Assembly (NCBI GenBank): GCA_031276865.1 | Contig: JAISMF010000035.1 | Coordinates: forward strand, 1-37,802 | DNA: 37,802 nt | Direction: 5' to 3' | Source of the DNA: Deltaproteobacteria bacterium | Lineage (GTDB): Bacteria > Desulfobacterota > Desulfarculia > Adiutricales > Adiutricaceae | Part shown: piece after piece, positions 1-8,400 of the stretch | Layout: every line of letters starts with the position of its first letter | Position numbering within the stretch: position 1 is the stretch's first letter | Made by a program: the position numbers and the translations under genes | Notes under the pieces: model-generated | What the model saw: the letters and a program-made list of their open reading frames with translations, nothing else | What the model was told of the DNA's origin: nothing | Databases searched by the model: none

Positions 1-767
1 GGCTGAGGCGGAGCTCCGTAAGGCTGGGGCGAAGCGCCGTAAGGCTGGAGCGGAGCTCCGTAAGGCTGGGGCGGAGCGCCGTAAGACTGAGGCGGAGCCC
101 CGTAGGGCGGAGGCGAAGCGCCATAAGACGGAGGCGGAGCGCCATAAGACGAAGGCGAAGCCCCGTAGGACGGAGGCGAAGCGCTGTCGGTTTGAGGCGG
201 AGCGCTGTCGGTTTGAGGCGGAGCGCTGTCGGTTTGAGGCGGAGCGCTGTCGGTTTGAGGCGGAGCGCTGTCGGTTTGAGGCGCTGCTCCGACGGCAGGA
301 TCCTGAACGCTTCCGGGTTGAAAAATCAAAGCGCCAGAGGGCTCCGACGGGGTCGGGGACGCCTGAGCAGGATCCCGAGGCGGAGACGCTGGGGGCGGGG
401 ATGATTCCTCGTCGGCCCGAAGGTCGGTCCGTTTCGCCAGCAGGGGTATTTCGTCCGCCGCTTCCGCGGCTGTCTTTGACAACTCCACCGGGCCGCTCTC
501 CGGAAGGGAATCGGATTGTTTTGACAGCGACGCTGCGATTGGATCCGCCTCGGGCTTTTCCGCGGACAATTCCTCTTTCGCTCTTTCCGCGCCGGAATCG
601 GCTTTGGATAACTTCGTTAGGTCCAAGGATGGAGTCGCCGAGTCCTGGGAAAGAGCCGGAGAAGTTGCGGAATCCAACTTATCTTTAGAAGCGAATTTGT
701 TTCCGCAGTTAGGACATATGGAAGCGTTGTCATCAATTTCTTTATGGCATCGCGGACAGGTGATCAT
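1..767 (-). CDS. Zinc-ribbon, Pro/Gln/Tyr-repeat protein (3' end outside window)
   Basis: An open frame runs on the minus strand from an ATG at 765-767 to the left edge of the window without a stop; about 255 codons are visible. Residues 1-25 form a zinc ribbon with Cys4, Cys7, Cys18 and Cys21 (CPRC...CPNC). An acidic, Ser/Ala/Pro-rich stretch follows to about residue 160. Then come heptad repeats, first five of the type PQTDSAP, then units ending in YGA such as PPQPYGA. The Cys spacing, the heptad period and the MIxCPxC start match the neighbouring gene at 1415-2524, so the two are paralogues. That neighbour carries TM2 and pilin-like domains after the repeats; whether this one does lies outside the window. 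The ribosome site is weak (GGA about ten bases upstream). Function unknown; low-complexity linkers between a zinc ribbon and a membrane domain suggest a cytoplasmic anchoring or adaptor role, which is inference. Confidence 0.8.
   Translation of the reverse strand, partial: MITCPRCHKEIDDNASICPNCGNKFASKDKLDSATSPALSQDSATPSLDLTKLSKADSGAERAKEELSAEKPEADPIAASLSKQSDSLPESGPVELSKTAAEAADEIPLLAKRTDLRADEESSPPPASPPRDPAQASPTPSEPSGALIFQPGSVQDPAVGAAPQTDSAPPQTDSAPPQTDSAPPQTDSAPPQTDSASPPSYGASPSSYGAPPPSYGASPPPYGAPPQSYGAPPQPYGAPLQPYGASPQPYGAPPQ
181..285 (-). repeat. Five tandem 21-bp repeats coding for PQTDSAP heptads
   Basis: The plus strand shows GCGCTGTCGGTTTGAGGCGG starting at 181, 202, 223, 244 and 265, an almost identical 21-bp period. 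The array lies in frame inside the minus-strand zinc-ribbon gene and adds seven residues per unit, so gain or loss of units would keep the frame. To the left (1-180) the same 21-bp period continues in a more diverged form coding for YGA-type heptads. Confidence 0.9.
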
Positions 768-1414
768 GGCGTAGTTTCCAATTCATGGTGAAAAACGAGC
801 AGGGGCGGCTATAAAATTTCCAAATAATTTTTCTTTTCCAATTTGAAACGTGACAACGCTTTGGGAGTAAAGCGGGGAAACATCGTTATAATAAAATACA
901 AACGAATGATAATCGATTTTAAAAAATAAATACGTTTCAAGCTGAAAATCAATAAAATAGCCGCCACGTCACGCCGGATGTTTAACGTAAATCTTCGGCG
1001 ATCCATCCGCCCCCTATTACCGAACGTGATTTTAACCAGCCCCCTTTTCGCCGGCTCCCCCACGGCCGGACGCTTTCGAACCGGCGAGGGGAGCCGTAAG
1101 ATCGCGCCATACGCGCTTAATAAAAAGAAAAAACCGCCAAAATCATCTGAAACGTTTCCCCATAAGCGCCCGGCGGGGCGAAAACGGGAGGCCGGAACGT
1201 TCCAAAAGGCGTAAAGACCGGGGCGGAAAACGGCGGAAACTTTCCGGCGCCAGTCGTGTTCAGGTAGCGGGTAAATGTTGGCATAGCGGCCAATTTTAAA
1301 CGGACGTGTAAAAATTCCAGGGGAATCCGGAGGTCTTTTCCGCACAGTCTATTTCACGTTCCGCCGGAGAGAGCTTAAAGGCCACCCCTATCCGAGAGCG
1401 CTCGGAAAATGAGG
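768..1414. other. Intergenic region between two zinc-ribbon genes
   Basis: No convincing gene. The part next to the left gene (820-960) is AT-rich and probably holds its promoter, but I could not pick one site with confidence. Open frames on both strands here have atypical composition and no recognisable motif. Confidence 0.5.
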
Positions 1415-2524
1415 CTAACGCTCTCTCCTTGAAACTATTCTCACTCTCTCTTCAGTGGTCGTGTCGATAAAGTAAACGCTACTTGATGGATTCTTATGCG
1501 CGACCGTGAAGAAAAATCCCGGTGTTCCGGTATACGGGTCGCTTTTAAGCTCTATGGGTCCGTATTCCACGTTCGGATCGAGCGTAAGACCGGTTCTGCT
1601 CATAAGTTCATCGTAATCGCTGGTATACCTGTTGTTCATCGCGTAATAAGCCTCTTCGGCCGTAATCACGCTGTGATAGGCCGATTCCGCCGCGTTATCC
1701 CGCGCTCCGGCGGCGTATCTGGCGTACTGGGGGATGGCTATCGCCGCCAGGATGCCGAGTATGACGGGCGATAACGCGACTAGGACTAACAAGGCTATGG
1801 CCAATCCTTTGTTGCAGCGTTTGTCGACGTAAAGGCCGTTGGAATCGGTGTAGTTCCCGAAAATGGAGATGACGAAGTCCACCAGGGTCCAGATTCCCAG
1901 TCCTCCGAGAGTTAGGATCATCAAAACGCCGGTTAGGATTTTTCCCAGGTAGAAGCGGTGCACTCCCAGCCAGCCCAGGAAAAAGCACAACAGGATGACC
2001 GTGTTCCTCTTCTTGGGGGAAAGCGGTCCCGAAGGCGCCGGCGGGTACCCTCCGGCGGGTCCGTAATAAGGCTGCGGAGGGCCGTAGGGCTGGGGCTGGT
2101 AATGAGCTCCCGGCCCGCCCTGGTAAGGCGCCTGCTGTCCGGTAAACCCCGGCTGGGGCGCTCCGTAGCCCGGCTGGGGCGGCCCGTAGCCCGGCTGGGG
2201 TTGGCCGTAAGGCGGCTGGGGCTGGCCGTAAGGCGGTTGGGGAGGCGTTTGACCCGGCTGGGGAGGGAGGGGCGGAGCGGGAGGCGGGAAGCCCGGCGGT
2301 ACCGCCCCGGACCGCGGCGGATTGGGAGCCGGAGGATTACCAGGAGCGCCCGGCGCCGCCTGGGGCGGCCCCGCGGGAGCTCCCCTCCCGTCCCCGGGGG
2401 CGGCGGAATTCTGAAAATTCCGCGGCCCCTGGGACCCTAGATCGGCGGGGAGCTTGGTTCCGCAGAAAGGGCAAATAGCGACGCCGTCGTTAATTTGCTG
2501 GCGGCAATTCGGGCAGCTGATCAT
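1415..2524 (-). CDS. Zinc ribbon - PQ-rich repeat - TM2 - pilin-like fusion protein
   Basis: 369 residues from the ATG at 2522-2524, chosen over an ATG 33 bases upstream because GGGGTGAT lies just before it and because the protein then begins with MISCPNC like its paralogue. Domains in order: zinc ribbon (Cys4, Cys7, Cys18, Cys21); Pro/Gly/Gln-rich linker with YGQPQP heptads to about residue 168; a TM2 domain at about 170-232 (two membrane segments with the WLGVHRFYLGK and GIWTLVD motifs); a third membrane segment running into a type IV pilin-like region at about 245-369. That region has [11 protein letters not shown] followed by the alpha/beta pilin pattern, collinear with the pilin at 10662-11096. 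The leader and Gly-Phe-Thr-Leu-Ile-Glu processing site of true pilins are absent, so it should stay in the membrane and not be cleaved by PilD. Function unknown; an inner-membrane protein with a cytoplasmic ribbon and a periplasmic pilin-fold domain is the best reading. Confidence 0.85.
   Translation of the reverse strand: MISCPNCRQQINDGVAICPFCGTKLPADLGSQGPRNFQNSAAPGDGRGAPAGPPQAAPGAPGNPPAPNPPRSGAVPPGFPPPAPPLPPQPGQTPPQPPYGQPQPPYGQPQPGYGPPQPGYGAPQPGFTGQQAPYQGGPGAHYQPQPYGPPQPYYGPAGGYPPAPSGPLSPKKRNTVILLCFFLGWLGVHRFYLGKILTGVLMILTLGGLGIWTLVDFVISIFGNYTDSNGLYVDKRCNKGLAIALLVLVALSPVILGILAAIAIPQYARYAAGARDNAAESAYHSVITAEEAYYAMNNRYTSDYDELMSRTGLTLDPNVEYGPIELKSDPYTGTPGFFFTVAHKNPSSSVYFIDTTTEERVRIVSRRER
2141..2245 (-). 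repeat. Five 21-bp tandem units coding for Q/P-P-Q-P-x-Y-G heptads
   Basis: Inside the fusion gene the peptide units PPQPPYG, QPQPPYG, QPQPGYG, PPQPGYG and APQPGFT follow each other without gaps, each coded by 21 bp built on GGCTGGGG...GGCCGTA. The same unit length is found in the paralogue at 1-767, so the repeat is a family trait and probably changes length by slippage. Confidence 0.85.
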
Positions 2525-2579
2525 AAATATCACCCCGTTCAAGTGGAATAAAATCACCGGGTAAAAGCGCGAAGCTTAT

Positions 2580-2810
2580 TTTTTCGGCGTTAAATGTAAA
2601 AACCGAAGGCCCGTTTAGGCCCTCTTTTGGAAACCGCGGGACTCCCGCCAGGGGCGAGGCGGAGGCTCCTTTCCCGTCTTGGGGAGCCGCGGCGCTCGCG
2701 GCGCTCCCCGGCCCTTCCGAATCCGCCCCGAAACGGAAACCGGCCGCAAAGAGACGACGACAGTCGAGGCCGCGGTTGATTTCCCCGCGCCGGGCCGGAA
2801 AGCTCGTCAT
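2580..2810 (-). pseudogene. Decayed third copy of the zinc-ribbon gene, 5' part
   Basis: An ATG at 2808-2810 is preceded by GGGGATGATTTTT, almost the same as the leader of the intact gene downstream (GGGGTGATATTT), and further upstream TTTCATTCCGCTT matches TTTTATTCCACTT. The coding part aligns with the intact ribbon: M-T-S-F-P-A-R-R-G-E-I-N against M-I-S-C-P-N-C-R-Q-Q-I-N, but the first two cysteines are changed to Phe and Arg, and the second Cys pair is lost by substitution and a shift of frame. A later stretch, AAPQDGKGA, matches AAPGDGRGA of the intact protein. No repeat, TM2 or pilin part follows. I read it as a tandem duplicate that has decayed; translation products from it are unlikely to matter. 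Confidence 0.7.
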
Positions 2811-3361
2811 AAAAATCATCCCCTTTTTTAAAGCGGAATGAAACAACCGTTTTCAAAGAGAGGCGGATTATCTTCGTTATTGGCGAAAGCATGGGGCCCG
2901 CTTCACGAGGTAAAGCTTCCCGCGCCCTCATTTAGGAGAAACGCGGCCGCCCTCCGCTAGTAGAACGCGGAATTTTCCCGGCCGGGTTAAAACGAAAAGG
3001 GATGGCTTTTTTATGTCCGGACGCGGCTTATTATAGGCGGCGGCCGCGTCGTTTTCAAGAAATTATCCAAAACAGCGGTCCGGGATCCCCTATAAAAGAC
3101 CGGGACGCCGGATGAAAAACGGAGAAGGCGTTTTTTACGGGCCGGGCGCTATGGCGCTGTTGATCGGTTAAGTTAAATATCTTAATTTATTTATATTCTC
3201 ATCTTTTAAAATTAATATAAAGAAAAATTATCTATATTAATCATTTTTTAAATCGCTTGTGTTAAAAGCGCCCAAGCGCGTCCGAAAACTGAAAGCCGCG
3301 GACCTGGGTTTTTTTACCGCGAAACAGGCTGGACGCGGGCGGCGGCCCCCCTCCCGGACGA
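2811..3361. other. Intergenic region with AT-rich island
   Basis: 2811-2850 is the duplicated leader of the decayed zinc-ribbon copy. The rest holds no gene I can support. 3165-3245 is very AT-rich, unlike the GC-rich surroundings, and lies downstream of the minus-strand gene that ends at 3362. Confidence 0.5.
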
Positions 3362-3994
3362 TCACTGGAGGATGCGTCTCTGCCGCTGGTCCAGCGCCCG
3401 GGAGAGATCCTCCGCCCTCCCGAAGCTTAAAGCGATCAAGGCCCGACTCCAAAGCGATAGACGGCGGCCGAAGGAAAGACCCCGGGCCCTCCGCTCCAGG
3501 CTTCGTTTCAAAAAGACGGCGTCCTGGAGCGTCACGGGGACGATCTTTATAAGCGCCGTCACGGAAACCGCGCACAGGGCGGCGACCCGCGCCCCGGCCA
3601 AAGGCCTTAAAAGGAGAAGGCAGGCCCGGGCGAGCTCCAGGGGAGTCCAGACGAAAAAGAGGTGCAGCCCCAAAAAGACGAAGCAGCCGAGCCTGGCCGG
3701 ATAAAAAGCCCCGTCCTCCTCCAAGATCCTTCCTAAAAGGAGGCGCAGGAGGATCCAGAATAGGAGGAAAAAGAGGGCGGCCCGAAAGAGCCTCCCCTCC
3801 TTTTCGGCCAAGCGGCTTAAAAGGAGACATGAAAGGAGGATGGGGGAAAAGAGGACGGGGGGAAGGGCGGGGAAAAGGAAGAGGAGAAGGGAGAAGACCC
3901 AGACAAGGACGACGGCCGCGGCCGCCGGAACTCTTCGTAAAAGGCGCCGCCAAAACCGAGCGAGGCGGAAAAGAGGGAGGCTAATCCCCCCCAT
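3362..3994 (-). CDS. EcfT/CbiQ-like integral membrane protein
   Basis: 210 residues, strongly hydrophobic in the first two thirds (about five membrane segments between residues 15 and 150). The C-terminal part has the two short motifs typical of energy-coupling-factor transmembrane (T) subunits: an ARG in LERRARGLSF, and GRAEDLSRALDQR near the end, where the family has the second A-R-G coupling helix (here ALDQRQ, so the Gly is missing). In the family this subunit links ABC ATPases to a vitamin- or metal-binding S subunit. No ATPase or S subunit lies next to it, so it may be solitary or divergent. Its ATG overlaps the end of the upstream TPR gene in a run of seven G, which suggests translational coupling. 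It is the last gene of the minus-strand block. Confidence 0.6.
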   Translation of the reverse strand: MGGISLPLFRLARFWRRLLRRVPAAAAVVLVWVFSLLLFLFPALPPVLFSPILLSCLLLSRLAEKEGRLFRAALFFLLFWILLRLLLGRILEEDGAFYPARLGCFVFLGLHLFFVWTPLELARACLLLLRPLAGARVAALCAVSVTALIKIVPVTLQDAVFLKRSLERRARGLSFGRRLSLWSRALIALSFGRAEDLSRALDQRQRRILQ

Positions 3995-4538
3995 CGTCCG
4001 CCCCGCTTTTCATTAAAGCCGTCTGGGCCTGATTGTAGGTGGACTTGAAGTTTCTAATCTGGTCCTCGGGAAGACCCCGTTTGATGCCCTCCTCCACCGC
4101 CCTTTCCGCGAGCCGGGCCGCCTCCTCCAGGTTCCTCCCCTCGATTATGAGGAGGAAGGCCAAATTGTTCAAAGCCGCCGGATCGCCCGACTCCCGCGAA
4201 AGCCTCCGGTAGGCCGCCTCGGCCTTTTTGTAGTCCCCTTGCTGGAAATAGGCGTTACCCAGCCCCAGAATGGCCATGGGCATGGGGTCCGCGGCCTGGT
4301 ACTCCCTTATGGCCAGTTCCAGCTCCCCGTCCTTTTCGTAGGCCAGACCCAGCTCGAAGTGCTCCCGCTTGTCCAAAGGATCGTCTATGACCGTCACCCC
4401 CGGGATGACGGCGCAGCCCGAACTCACGAGGATCGTGAACAGGACCCAGAAGAAGGCCGGGATGATTTCCCCAAGGCTTAGGCGGAGCCGCCGCGCCCTC
4501 GGGGCGCGGCCTTCCGCGTAGGATGAATCGTCTAACAT
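3981..4538 (-). CDS. TPR-repeat lipoprotein
   Basis: 185 residues. A hydrophobic segment at about 24-41 ends in the lipobox LVSSGC (Cys42), so the protein should be exported, lipidated and membrane-anchored. About three tetratricopeptide repeats follow (residues 55-170), including FELGLAYEKDGELELAIREY, LGLGNAYFQQGDYKKAEAAY and LNNLAFLLIIEGRNLEEAARL. The N-region before the hydrophobic stretch is long (about 23 residues), so the true start may be later, although no other Met is present. It lies downstream of a C39-like cysteine-peptidase lipoprotein; in the PA2778 type of protein a C39-like peptidase domain is joined to TPRs in one chain, so here the two parts may act as separate partners. The partnership is inference. 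Confidence 0.75.
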   Translation of the reverse strand: MLDDSSYAEGRAPRARRLRLSLGEIIPAFFWVLFTILVSSGCAVIPGVTVIDDPLDKREHFELGLAYEKDGELELAIREYQAADPMPMAILGLGNAYFQQGDYKKAEAAYRRLSRESGDPAALNNLAFLLIIEGRNLEEAARLAERAVEEGIKRGLPEDQIRNFKSTYNQAQTALMKSGADDGGD

Positions 4539-4704
4539 GGAATTATTTTTTTAGGGCTCTCCTCTTTTTTTCCCGCTTAGTCTTCTTTTTTCCCGCGGCT
4601 TTCAGGGGGACGCCCTGAAAGCCTCTCCGAAAGTTCTCCGTCCTCCGCCAGGGCCTCCGGCCGCCCTCAGCCCGGAGCTCGCCCGGCCTTTCCGCTCCCG
4701 GCGT

Positions 4705-5277
4705 CTAGCCGGCCTCCCCCTTCCCCTCCACCCGGATGGCGAAGTAGGCCATCTTCTTCCAGGAGCTTAAAAAGGAGGCCCAGGGGATGAGCTCCCCGGA
4801 GGTGGTTCCGGTGTTGGCGACGACCCCTTCCGGAGAGTAGCCCACGATCACCATGAAGTGGGCCTTCACCACGCCTAGGAAACCGTAGTCCACCTCCACG
4901 ATTAAGGGAACCCCCCTTCCGATGTGCTCCGTCAGTTCTTCCGCGGACGCGGAGAAAAAAGAGGCGGAGGCGCCCCGTTCCCGGGCGTAGATCACCAAAT
5001 CGGGCCCGAGGCTCCCCCCAGGGCCGCGGGCGGAGACCCCTCGCCGGGCCTCGTCCAGGGTGGTGGGATAGCCCGCGTGGCTTAAGACCGCGGCGACGCT
5101 GGCCGGACCGCAGAGGTAGCTGTCGTCGGGAAAAAAGGGCACCCCCTCAATGAGCCTGAAGTCTTCCGGCGGGACGAAGGAGGGGGCGCCGGAGGCGCCC
5201 CGCAGGCAGCCGGAAAGAAAAAGGAGGGAGACAAGGAGCCAAGGGATTGATGATTTTCCGTTAAAAAAAGTTCTCAT
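4705..5277 (-). CDS. C39-like cysteine peptidase lipoprotein
   Basis: 190 residues. The signal peptide ends in the lipobox LFLSGC (Cys24). The mature part has a papain-like C39 pattern: catalytic Cys56 in SYLCGPASVAAVL, preceded by a possible oxyanion residue; His140 in VKAHFMVIVGY; and Asn155 in VVANTG as the likely third residue. C39 domains cleave Gly-Gly leader or linker sites; the PA2778-like branch is periplasmic and mostly uncharacterised. Here there is no ABC transporter fused to it, which excludes a classical bacteriocin exporter. It is followed on the same strand after about 165 bases by the TPR lipoprotein. A terminator between this gene and the helicase gene upstream (5386-5435) suggests that it has its own promoter. 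Confidence 0.75.
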   Translation of the reverse strand: MRTFFNGKSSIPWLLVSLLFLSGCLRGASGAPSFVPPEDFRLIEGVPFFPDDSYLCGPASVAAVLSHAGYPTTLDEARRGVSARGPGGSLGPDLVIYARERGASASFFSASAEELTEHIGRGVPLIVEVDYGFLGVVKAHFMVIVGYSPEGVVANTGTTSGELIPWASFLSSWKKMAYFAIRVEGKGEAG

Positions 5278-5385
5278 TCAAGCCGGGGTGGAAAGCGGAG
5301 GGCCCGCGGGGCGAAAAGACGAGGGCGGAAGACCACGGATACGAAACTCCAAGGCCTTGGGGAAGTTAAACGCCGGGGCCGAAAG

Positions 5386-5435
5386 AAAAAAAAGACGCGG
5401 CGGAAAAAATACGGGAAGCCTTTCGTTTTCCGCCG
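5386..5435 (-). terminator. Intrinsic terminator after the EndoQ-helicase gene
   Basis: On the minus strand CGGCGGAAAA and TTTTCCGCCG form a perfect 10-bp stem with an 18-base loop, followed three bases later by a run of eight T. It lies about 55 bases beyond the stop codon at 5490. Confidence 0.75.
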
Positions 5436-5489
5436 TTTCCGCAGGGCGTTCGTCGGAGCCGTTTAAAAGAAGACGTTTAGCGGAGGCGC

Positions 5490-8400
5490 TTAAAAGAGGG
5501 TGTTGTTCCGGAGCCGCTGCTGGGCCCCGGGCCGCGCCTCGACGGTGAGCTTCTCCGGAATGAGGTTCCAAAAGGGCGAGGGCTCGCCGGAGAGGAAGCG
5601 GCCGTAAAGCCTCCTTTTTTTCGCCCGGGTGAGGTAGAGGGTCTCCCGGGCCCGGGTGACGGCCACGTAAAAGAGCCTGCGCTCCTCGGAGAGCCTCTCG
5701 TCGGCCCCTTCGGGGAAGGGATCCCAGCCCCGGGGCGGGGCGGGGATGATTCCATCCTCCAAACCGGTGACGAAGACCAGCCTGAACTCCAATCCCTTGG
5801 CCGCGTGCATGGTTAAAAGGGATATCTTTTCGGCCTTCAAATCCAGCCCATCCTGGGCGTCAATCCCGTCCTCGCCGGATATCTGGCAGGGGAGCCCATC
5901 CTCCACCAGGGTTTTCAAAATCTCCTCGCCTTGAATGCGCAAACGGTAGATGATGGCGATGTCGCCCAGGCCCGGGAGCTTGCGGCTCTCGTCCAGGTCC
6001 GTCCCCCCGCCGCCGCCCAAAAAGAGGGTGCCGAGATAGTCCTTGATGCGCTTAACCACGTAGTAGGCCTCGGCCGCCGGGGTGGCCAAGGCGGCCTTCA
6101 CCACCCTTCGCCCCTCCTCCGCCGCCGCGGGGAAGCGCTCGTCATCCGCTTTCGCGCCCCTCAGCTTTTCGGCCGCCTTATGCAGAAGGATGGTGGAGCG
6201 GTAGTTGACGTTCAGCTTAAGGGTCTCCAAATCGGCGCGATCCTCTTTAAAGGCCGCCTGAAAGTCGGGAAGCGCCCCCCTGAAGCCGTAGATCCTCTGA
6301 TCCGGATCGCCTATGACCGTCAAATCCGCCTCCCTGGACACGAGCGAGATGAAGCGCCTTTCCAGAGGCGAAAGATCCTGGCACTCGTCGGCCAGAACCG
6401 CCTGGAAGCGGCCCCCGGCCCGCGCCGCCAAGGGAAGGGCGGCCGCCACCAAATCGTCGAAATCCAGAAAGCCCGCCTCCTCCAAGGCGGCCTGGTAGGC
6501 CGCCATGACCGACCCGAGCTCCGGAAAGGCGGATTCCACGGGAAGGAGGAGGTTTTTGGCCCGGCTTAAAAGCCGTAAAAAGGCCTGGGGTCCAATGTCC
6601 CGGCCCTTAATCAGCTTTTTCGCGAGCTCCGAGGTGAAATCCTCCGGGGCCAGCCTCCGGCCCGGGGCCCCCTCCTCCAAGAGGACCCGGTGGGCGAGGG
6701 CGTGGACGGTGGAGACCCGGGCCGCCCCGGCCTCGGGGTTTTCCGCCAAAAGCCTTTGCTTTATGGTCTGGGCCGCCTTGCGGGTGAAGGTGGTTAAAAG
6801 GAGCGCCTCCGGAGGGAGGCCCCGAAAGAGGTATTCCAGGGCCCGGGCCACGAGGACCCGGGTCTTGCCGGAGCCGGGTCCGGCCACGACGCACAGCGAG
6901 CGGGCGCGGCTTAAAACCGCGGCCCGCTGGGAGGGGTTCAGCTCCTTTAGCCGCGGGGGGGAAGACGTTTTCCCGCCCGCTAAATCCGCGACTTCCCCCG
7001 GGGCTCCGTCCCCGGGGAAGCCGGCGGAGGCGGACGCGCCGGGGGGGATGGAAGGGGAGAGCCCGGAGGAGTCCCCTAAGGAGGGTTCCAAGGAGGAAAA
7101 GGAGGAAAAGGAGGAAAAGGAGGAAGATCCGGCCGCGTCCCCGTTTTCCGCCCCCGCGGGCGTCTCCGCCCCGTCCGCCGCCTCCCGCGGGCCTTCCACC
7201 ATGGAGCCCGGGACCGGTATGGAAAGGGGCCCCCGGCGCCGCACGGCCTCCCGCACCGCCTCGAAGAGGACGCCGTGTCCCGAGTGCTCCTTAATATCCC
7301 ACTTGCTTAAAACCTTCACCGTCCCGAAGACCCCGTCGTAGCCCCCGGAAAGCTCCACCTCGCCCGCGCGCATCCTCTCCACCGCGACCCTTAAAAGCCT
7401 CGATCCCTGCCTTTCGATCTCCTCCGGGGGGGCGTCCAAGAGGAGGTAGTACTCGCTTTTAAAGCGCTTCAAAAGATGCCTCAACCCCTCCCGCACGGCG
7501 CGGCTGGTGGGGCCCCTTTCCAGAACCTGGCCTAGGATTTCCGCCAAGGGGAGGATGTGCCAGTCCGGTAAAAGCTTATCCGGCGGGGCGATCTCCCGGT
7601 CGGCGAGCTCGATCACCCGGCTTAGCACGCCCACGGTCACGCTCTTTCCGCAGACCGGGCAGATCCCCTTCAGATCCCTGGTCTCCCGGGGGCTTAAAAC
7701 CACCCCGCAGGCGGCGTGGCCGTCCAGGTGGTATTTGCCCTCCTCCGGGAAAAACTCCACCGTCCCGTGGAGGCCCACTCCCTCCTCCAAGGCCCGCCAC
7801 AAGGCGTCGCGGGTCTTGGGGCAGTTGAAGACGGTGGCCTCCCGGCCGATTTTATCGGGGCTGTGGGCGTCCGAGGAGGATATGAGAAAGTAGCCGTCCA
7901 AAGCGGAGACGAGGCGGTTCATCTCGGGATCGCTCGAGAGCCCGGTCTCCAGCGAGCGCACGTGTCCGGAGAGGTCCAGAAAGCAGTCCTCCAGCCGGTC
8001 GAAGCCGCTTTTGGAGCCGAAAAGGGAAAACCAGGGCGTCCAGACGTGGGCCGGCACCACGAGCATCCTGGGATCCGCGGTGAGGGCGATTTCCGTCACG
8101 TCCCGGGCGGACATCCCTAAAATGGGCCGCCCGTCGGAGGAGACGTTTCCCCGGGCGGCGAGGGCGCGGGAAAAGCGCCCCGCGGCCTCCAGGTCCGGGG
8201 CGATGAAGACCAAATGGACCTTCCGGGTGGCGTCCTTCTGCCGATAGACGCAGCTCACCTCGCCCGTGGGCGCGAAAAGCGGCCCCTCCGCCTCGCCTTT
8301 GAGGGAGTAGAACCCCGAATCCTTTAAGACGAGGGCCTCCCCCAGCTCTTGGAGCCACCCCGGATGCGTCATGTCGCCGGTGCCGATTAGGTCGATTCCC

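Noticed and set aside
181-285. CRISPR-like array
   Set aside because: Units are directly adjacent with no spacers and lie in frame in a coding gene.
809-1345. A 178-residue open frame on the minus strand between the zinc-ribbon genes
   Set aside because: Skewed composition, no motif, no ribosome site, and it runs through an AT-rich likely promoter region.
2490-2846. 118-residue frame covering the decayed zinc-ribbon copy as a real gene
   Set aside because: It lacks the cysteines, runs into the start of the intact gene, and its leader and 5' end are clearly a damaged duplicate.
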